This document shows positions 61,947-64,000 of a DNA stretch of 64,000 bases, one piece after another. How positions within the stretch are numbered: position 1 is the stretch's first letter; the number at the start of each line of letters is the position of its first letter. The notes beneath the pieces are model-generated. The model made no database searches. It was not told where the DNA came from and saw only the letters and a list, made by a program, of their open reading frames with translations. The translations under genes were made by a program, and so were the position numbers. The stretch comes from JAUSIF01 sp963711595 (GTDB lineage: Bacteria > Pseudomonadota > Alphaproteobacteria > Rhizobiales > Xanthobacteraceae), in contig CAVQER010000005.1 in NCBI GenBank assembly GCA_963711595.1, positions 248,001 to 312,000 on the forward strand, read 5' to 3'.

Positions 61947-62333
61947 TCAGGCGGAGCTGGCCGCGCGCGGCTCTTGCACGGCCATCGGCTGAGCAATCAC
62001 CGACAGCACGGCTTGCAGCTTCTGGCGCTCGATCGGCTTTTGCAGAACCGGCACGTCGGCGAAGCGGCGGTCGATGCTGTCGGCGCTGTAGCCCGTGACG
62101 AATACGAACGGAATTCCGCGAGCATTGAGAACATCCGCAACACCGTAGATCGACTCGCCTCCGAGATTGACGTCCAGAATGCCAGCCTGGATGTCACCGT
62201 TTCTCGCCGAGCCCATCGCGTCCTTTAGCCGGCTGTGGGGGCCGTCGACCATGTGGCCAAGCTCGCTCAGCATGTCAGCCAGCATCATCGCAACGAGCGG
62301 CTCATCCTCGACAAGCAGAATGAGACTCTGCAT
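61947..62333 (-). CDS. Single-domain response regulator (receiver only)
   Basis: 128 aa. A receiver domain with the acidic pocket VEDEPLV (about residues 8-14), phospho-Asp in AGILDVNLGG (about 54), the conserved T in FVFVTGYSAD (about 80) and the lysine in PVLQKPIERQKL (about 99). There is no output domain, so it works as a phosphate relay or by protein contact. Its start overlaps the end of the HWE kinase by about 32 bases, suggesting it is the cognate partner. Confidence 0.9.
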   Translation of the reverse strand: MQSLILLVEDEPLVAMMLADMLSELGHMVDGPHSRLKDAMGSARNGDIQAGILDVNLGGESIYGVADVLNARGIPFVFVTGYSADSIDRRFADVPVLQKPIERQKLQAVLSVIAQPMAVQEPRAASSA

Positions 62334-63837
62334 CCGTGGGCTTGGCCGGAACGCCGTCGCCGGCTTCCGTGTGCCGTCCGTCGTCGGGACTCCCGCGGAA
62401 AGACACGGTCTTCGCGTCCATCGGCACAGCCATAGAGCAGCGCAAGCCTTTGCGGTCCCAATCGAATTTCACACTGCCGCCCAGTTGGTTCTCAATCCCC
62501 ATCGCCACGACGCGCGTGCCGTATCCACGCGTGGCCGGCGTATCAACTGCAGGACCACCAGTCTCGACCCAGCTCAGCTCCAGCCGGCCCGGCTCCAGGT
62601 TCCAGCTCAGCGCCACGCGGCCGGTCTCCGCCGACAGCGCGCCATACTTTGCAGCGTTCGTCACGAGTTCATGCAACGCGAGCGCAAGCGTCTGCGCAGT
62701 ATTCGGTTGCAGCAGCACCGCTGGGCCGTTGACCGAGACCTTTTCGGCTTCGTCGGTCAGGTATGGAGCAAACTCCTCGTCGACCAGCTTGCTGAGGTCC
62801 GCACCCTCCCAGCGTGAGCGTGACAGCAGTTTGTGGGCATTCGACAGCGCGCGGATTCGTCCATCGACCGCCGAAACATACGACTCCATATCCTCGGCCT
62901 TGGTCAGGCGCATGATCGACTGCACGACGGCAACGACGTTCCGGGCGCGGTGATCGACCTCCTCGGCAAGCAGCATCTGCCGATCCTCGGCGAGCTTCCG
63001 ATCGGTGATGTCGACGGTGACCCCGCTCAATCGGAAGATCCGCCCTTGGCTGCCGAAGCTCGCCGCCGCGACGCCGACGCACCAACGCAATTCGCCCGTC
63101 GGCCTCTTCACGCGGAACTCGAGATGAACGGTCTTTGAGTTTCGCGTCACGCCTCGAAGCGCCGCCAACAGGCGCTCGACATCGTCGGGATGGATCAGGG
63201 ACCTGACGTTGTCGGGCGAGGGAACAAAGTTTTTCGGATCGACGCCGAAGATCGCGAACTGTCCCTGATCCCACGAGGTCACACGGCCCACCGCGTCCCA
63301 GTCCCACGTCCCCATTTGACCCGCAGCGAGCGCCAGACTGCGGAGCTGTTCGCTTTGTCGCAGCTGCCGAGTTGAAGCGGCGAGTTCCGCCGTCCGCTCC
63401 GCGACGCGCGCCTCCAGTTCCCGATTCAACTGCTCGAGCTGCCGTGACTTGCGGTAAAGATCGATGAAGACCTTCACCTTCGCCCGCAATACTTCCGGAA
63501 TTACCGGGATCGGCACGTAGTCGACCGCGCCCATTTCGTAACCACGCAATCGATCGACCTCGGTCAGCAGGATCGCGGAGATGAAGATGATCGACGTCTG
63601 CTGAAAACGCGGGTGATCGCGGATCATCGACGCGAGCTGGAATCCGTCGGTTTCCGGCATGTACACGTCGATGAGGACGACGGCGATGTCCTTCTTCAGA
63701 AGGTGCTCGAGCGCTTCGCGAGCGCTGTTGGCGGCGATCAGGTTCTCGCCCAGATCGCGCAGGATAACCTCGTACGTCATCAGCTTTGCCGGCTGATCGT
63801 CGACGAGAAGGACGTTGACTTTTTCGTTCATGACCAT
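62302..63837 (-). CDS. Response-regulator/sensor kinase of the HWE (HisKA_2) type
   Basis: About 511 aa, all cytosolic. The order: N-terminal receiver (MVMNEKVNVLLVDDQPAKLMTYE, phospho-Asp in DIAVVLIDVYMPETDGFQLA), a coiled coil (residues about 130-170: YRKSRQLEQLNRELEARVAERTAELAAS), and a PAS domain (SLALAAGQMGTWDWDAVGRVTSW, WCVGVAAASFGSQGRIFRLSG). An HWE/HisKA_2 core with EEVDHRARNVVAVVQSIMRLTKA (phospho-His), HELVTNAAKYGALS and GYGTRVVAMGIENQLGG follows. ATG 63837 has GCGGAAATC before it; an ATG at 63831 is possible. HWE kinases are typical of Hyphomicrobiales and often partner lone receivers. Confidence 0.9.
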   Translation of the reverse strand: MVMNEKVNVLLVDDQPAKLMTYEVILRDLGENLIAANSAREALEHLLKKDIAVVLIDVYMPETDGFQLASMIRDHPRFQQTSIIFISAILLTEVDRLRGYEMGAVDYVPIPVIPEVLRAKVKVFIDLYRKSRQLEQLNRELEARVAERTAELAASTRQLRQSEQLRSLALAAGQMGTWDWDAVGRVTSWDQGQFAIFGVDPKNFVPSPDNVRSLIHPDDVERLLAALRGVTRNSKTVHLEFRVKRPTGELRWCVGVAAASFGSQGRIFRLSGVTVDITDRKLAEDRQMLLAEEVDHRARNVVAVVQSIMRLTKAEDMESYVSAVDGRIRALSNAHKLLSRSRWEGADLSKLVDEEFAPYLTDEAEKVSVNGPAVLLQPNTAQTLALALHELVTNAAKYGALSAETGRVALSWNLEPGRLELSWVETGGPAVDTPATRGYGTRVVAMGIENQLGGSVKFDWDRKGLRCSMAVPMDAKTVSFRGSPDDGRHTEAGDGVPAKPTDAESHSACRG

Positions 63838-63847
63838 GATTTCCGCT

Positions 63848-64000
63848 TTAGCGATGGAGCCAGTTCCGCAAAGCGGACAGCAATTGCTCGGTATTGACGG
63901 GCTTGGCGAGATAGTCGGAGGCGCCCGCCTCCAGGCATTTCTCACGGTCGCCCTTCATGGCCTTCGCGGTCAACGCGATGATCGGCAGGCGCCGATGCGC
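63848..64000 (-). CDS. C-terminal receiver domain of a hybrid histidine kinase (partial)
   Basis: Fifty codons up to the TAA at 63848-63850 read LPIIALTAKAMKGDREKCLEAGASDYLAKPVNTEQLLSALRNWL, the last third of a receiver domain, including the conserved Lys in LAKPVNT. The K-M-K-GDREKCLEAGASDYL form is characteristic of the hybrid-kinase receiver class. The start and other domains lie beyond the window. It ends 10 bases before the HWE kinase start, so the two are likely in one operon. Confidence 0.85.
   Translation of the reverse strand, partial: AHRRLPIIALTAKAMKGDREKCLEAGASDYLAKPVNTEQLLSALRNWLHR

Noticed and set aside
1..64000. tRNA, rRNA, CRISPR arrays, integrases, transposases or prophage genes
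   Set aside because: None was recognised by eye on either strand. A covariance-model search would be needed to exclude small RNAs.

Overview
This is a GC-rich chromosomal segment of an alphaproteobacterium, most likely Hyphomicrobiales near Bradyrhizobium, Pseudolabrys or Rhodoplanes. The reasons are a HemB whose metal site lacks the zinc cysteines (the Mg-type known from Bradyrhizobium), an LdtR-type MarR regulator beside an L,D-transpeptidase, a rhizobial-type porin, CtrA-like and GTAAC/CGAA promoter elements, and alphaproteobacterial orders such as glyA-nrdR-ribD-ribE and lepB-rnc-era-recO-parC. No rRNA, tRNA, CRISPR array, transposase or integrase was recognised. Species-level placement is inference.

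Layout. 1-5.6 kb (minus strand): riboflavin genes, nrdR, glyA, a small DUF6898-like gene, a Tat-exported L,D-transpeptidase with a frameshift, and its probable regulator ldtR. 5.8-8.8 kb: a 2.7 kb insertion bounded by two ~170 bp direct copies of the 3' end of mmsB. It holds an ATP-grasp gene, the fused remains of RTX-type hlyC and hlyD genes, and a broken lipoprotein gene. 8.6-12.5 kb: valine catabolism (acyl-CoA dehydrogenase, 3-hydroxyisobutyryl-CoA hydrolase, mmsB). 12.6-22.2 kb: a hybrid kinase, cfa, hemB, threonine ammonia-lyase, an RDD protein, the N-end-rule transferase bpt, and an MBOAT/AlgX-like polysaccharide O-acetylation pair. 22.2-31.6 kb (minus): core genes parC, recO, era, rnc, lepB, acpS, pdxJ, rsh and rpoZ, several of them overlapping by 4-8 bases. 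32-38.7 kb: NYN protein, type-5-like uracil-DNA glycosylase, peroxiredoxin, VOC protein, smpB, dapA, lytic transglycosylase and an alpha/beta hydrolase.

38.8-44.3 kb (minus): a frameshifted porin, a TPR/glycosyltransferase gene with three apparent single-base insertions, and two glycosyltransferase-like genes. 44.3-48.2 kb: a complete bufferin-type metal-response locus, bufA-bufB-bufC-doxX, divergent from an ECF sigma factor and its DUF1109/NrsF-type anti-sigma. Both sides carry a matching GTAACA-N16-CGAA promoter, so the sigma factor probably drives itself and the buf operon. 48.3-58.3 kb: aquaporin, a DUF992 protein, then a TRAP transporter followed by a folate-dependent demethylase-like GcvT protein, two tandem phytoene-desaturase-like FAD enzymes, an NTF2-like protein and a convergent GST resembling LigF. 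This looks like an uncharacterised catabolic unit, perhaps for a methylated or methoxylated aromatic compound. 58.5-64 kb: a frameshifted GGDEF-EAL protein, a FeeM/LuxI-like N-acyltransferase with a CtrA-type box upstream, a single-domain response regulator, an HWE-type kinase, and the end of another receiver-domain protein.

A recurrent oddity is that about ten reading-frame breaks occur, nearly all net +1, while the housekeeping genes are intact. They could be residual sequencing insertions or recent inactivation of dispensable genes. Raw reads would decide this.
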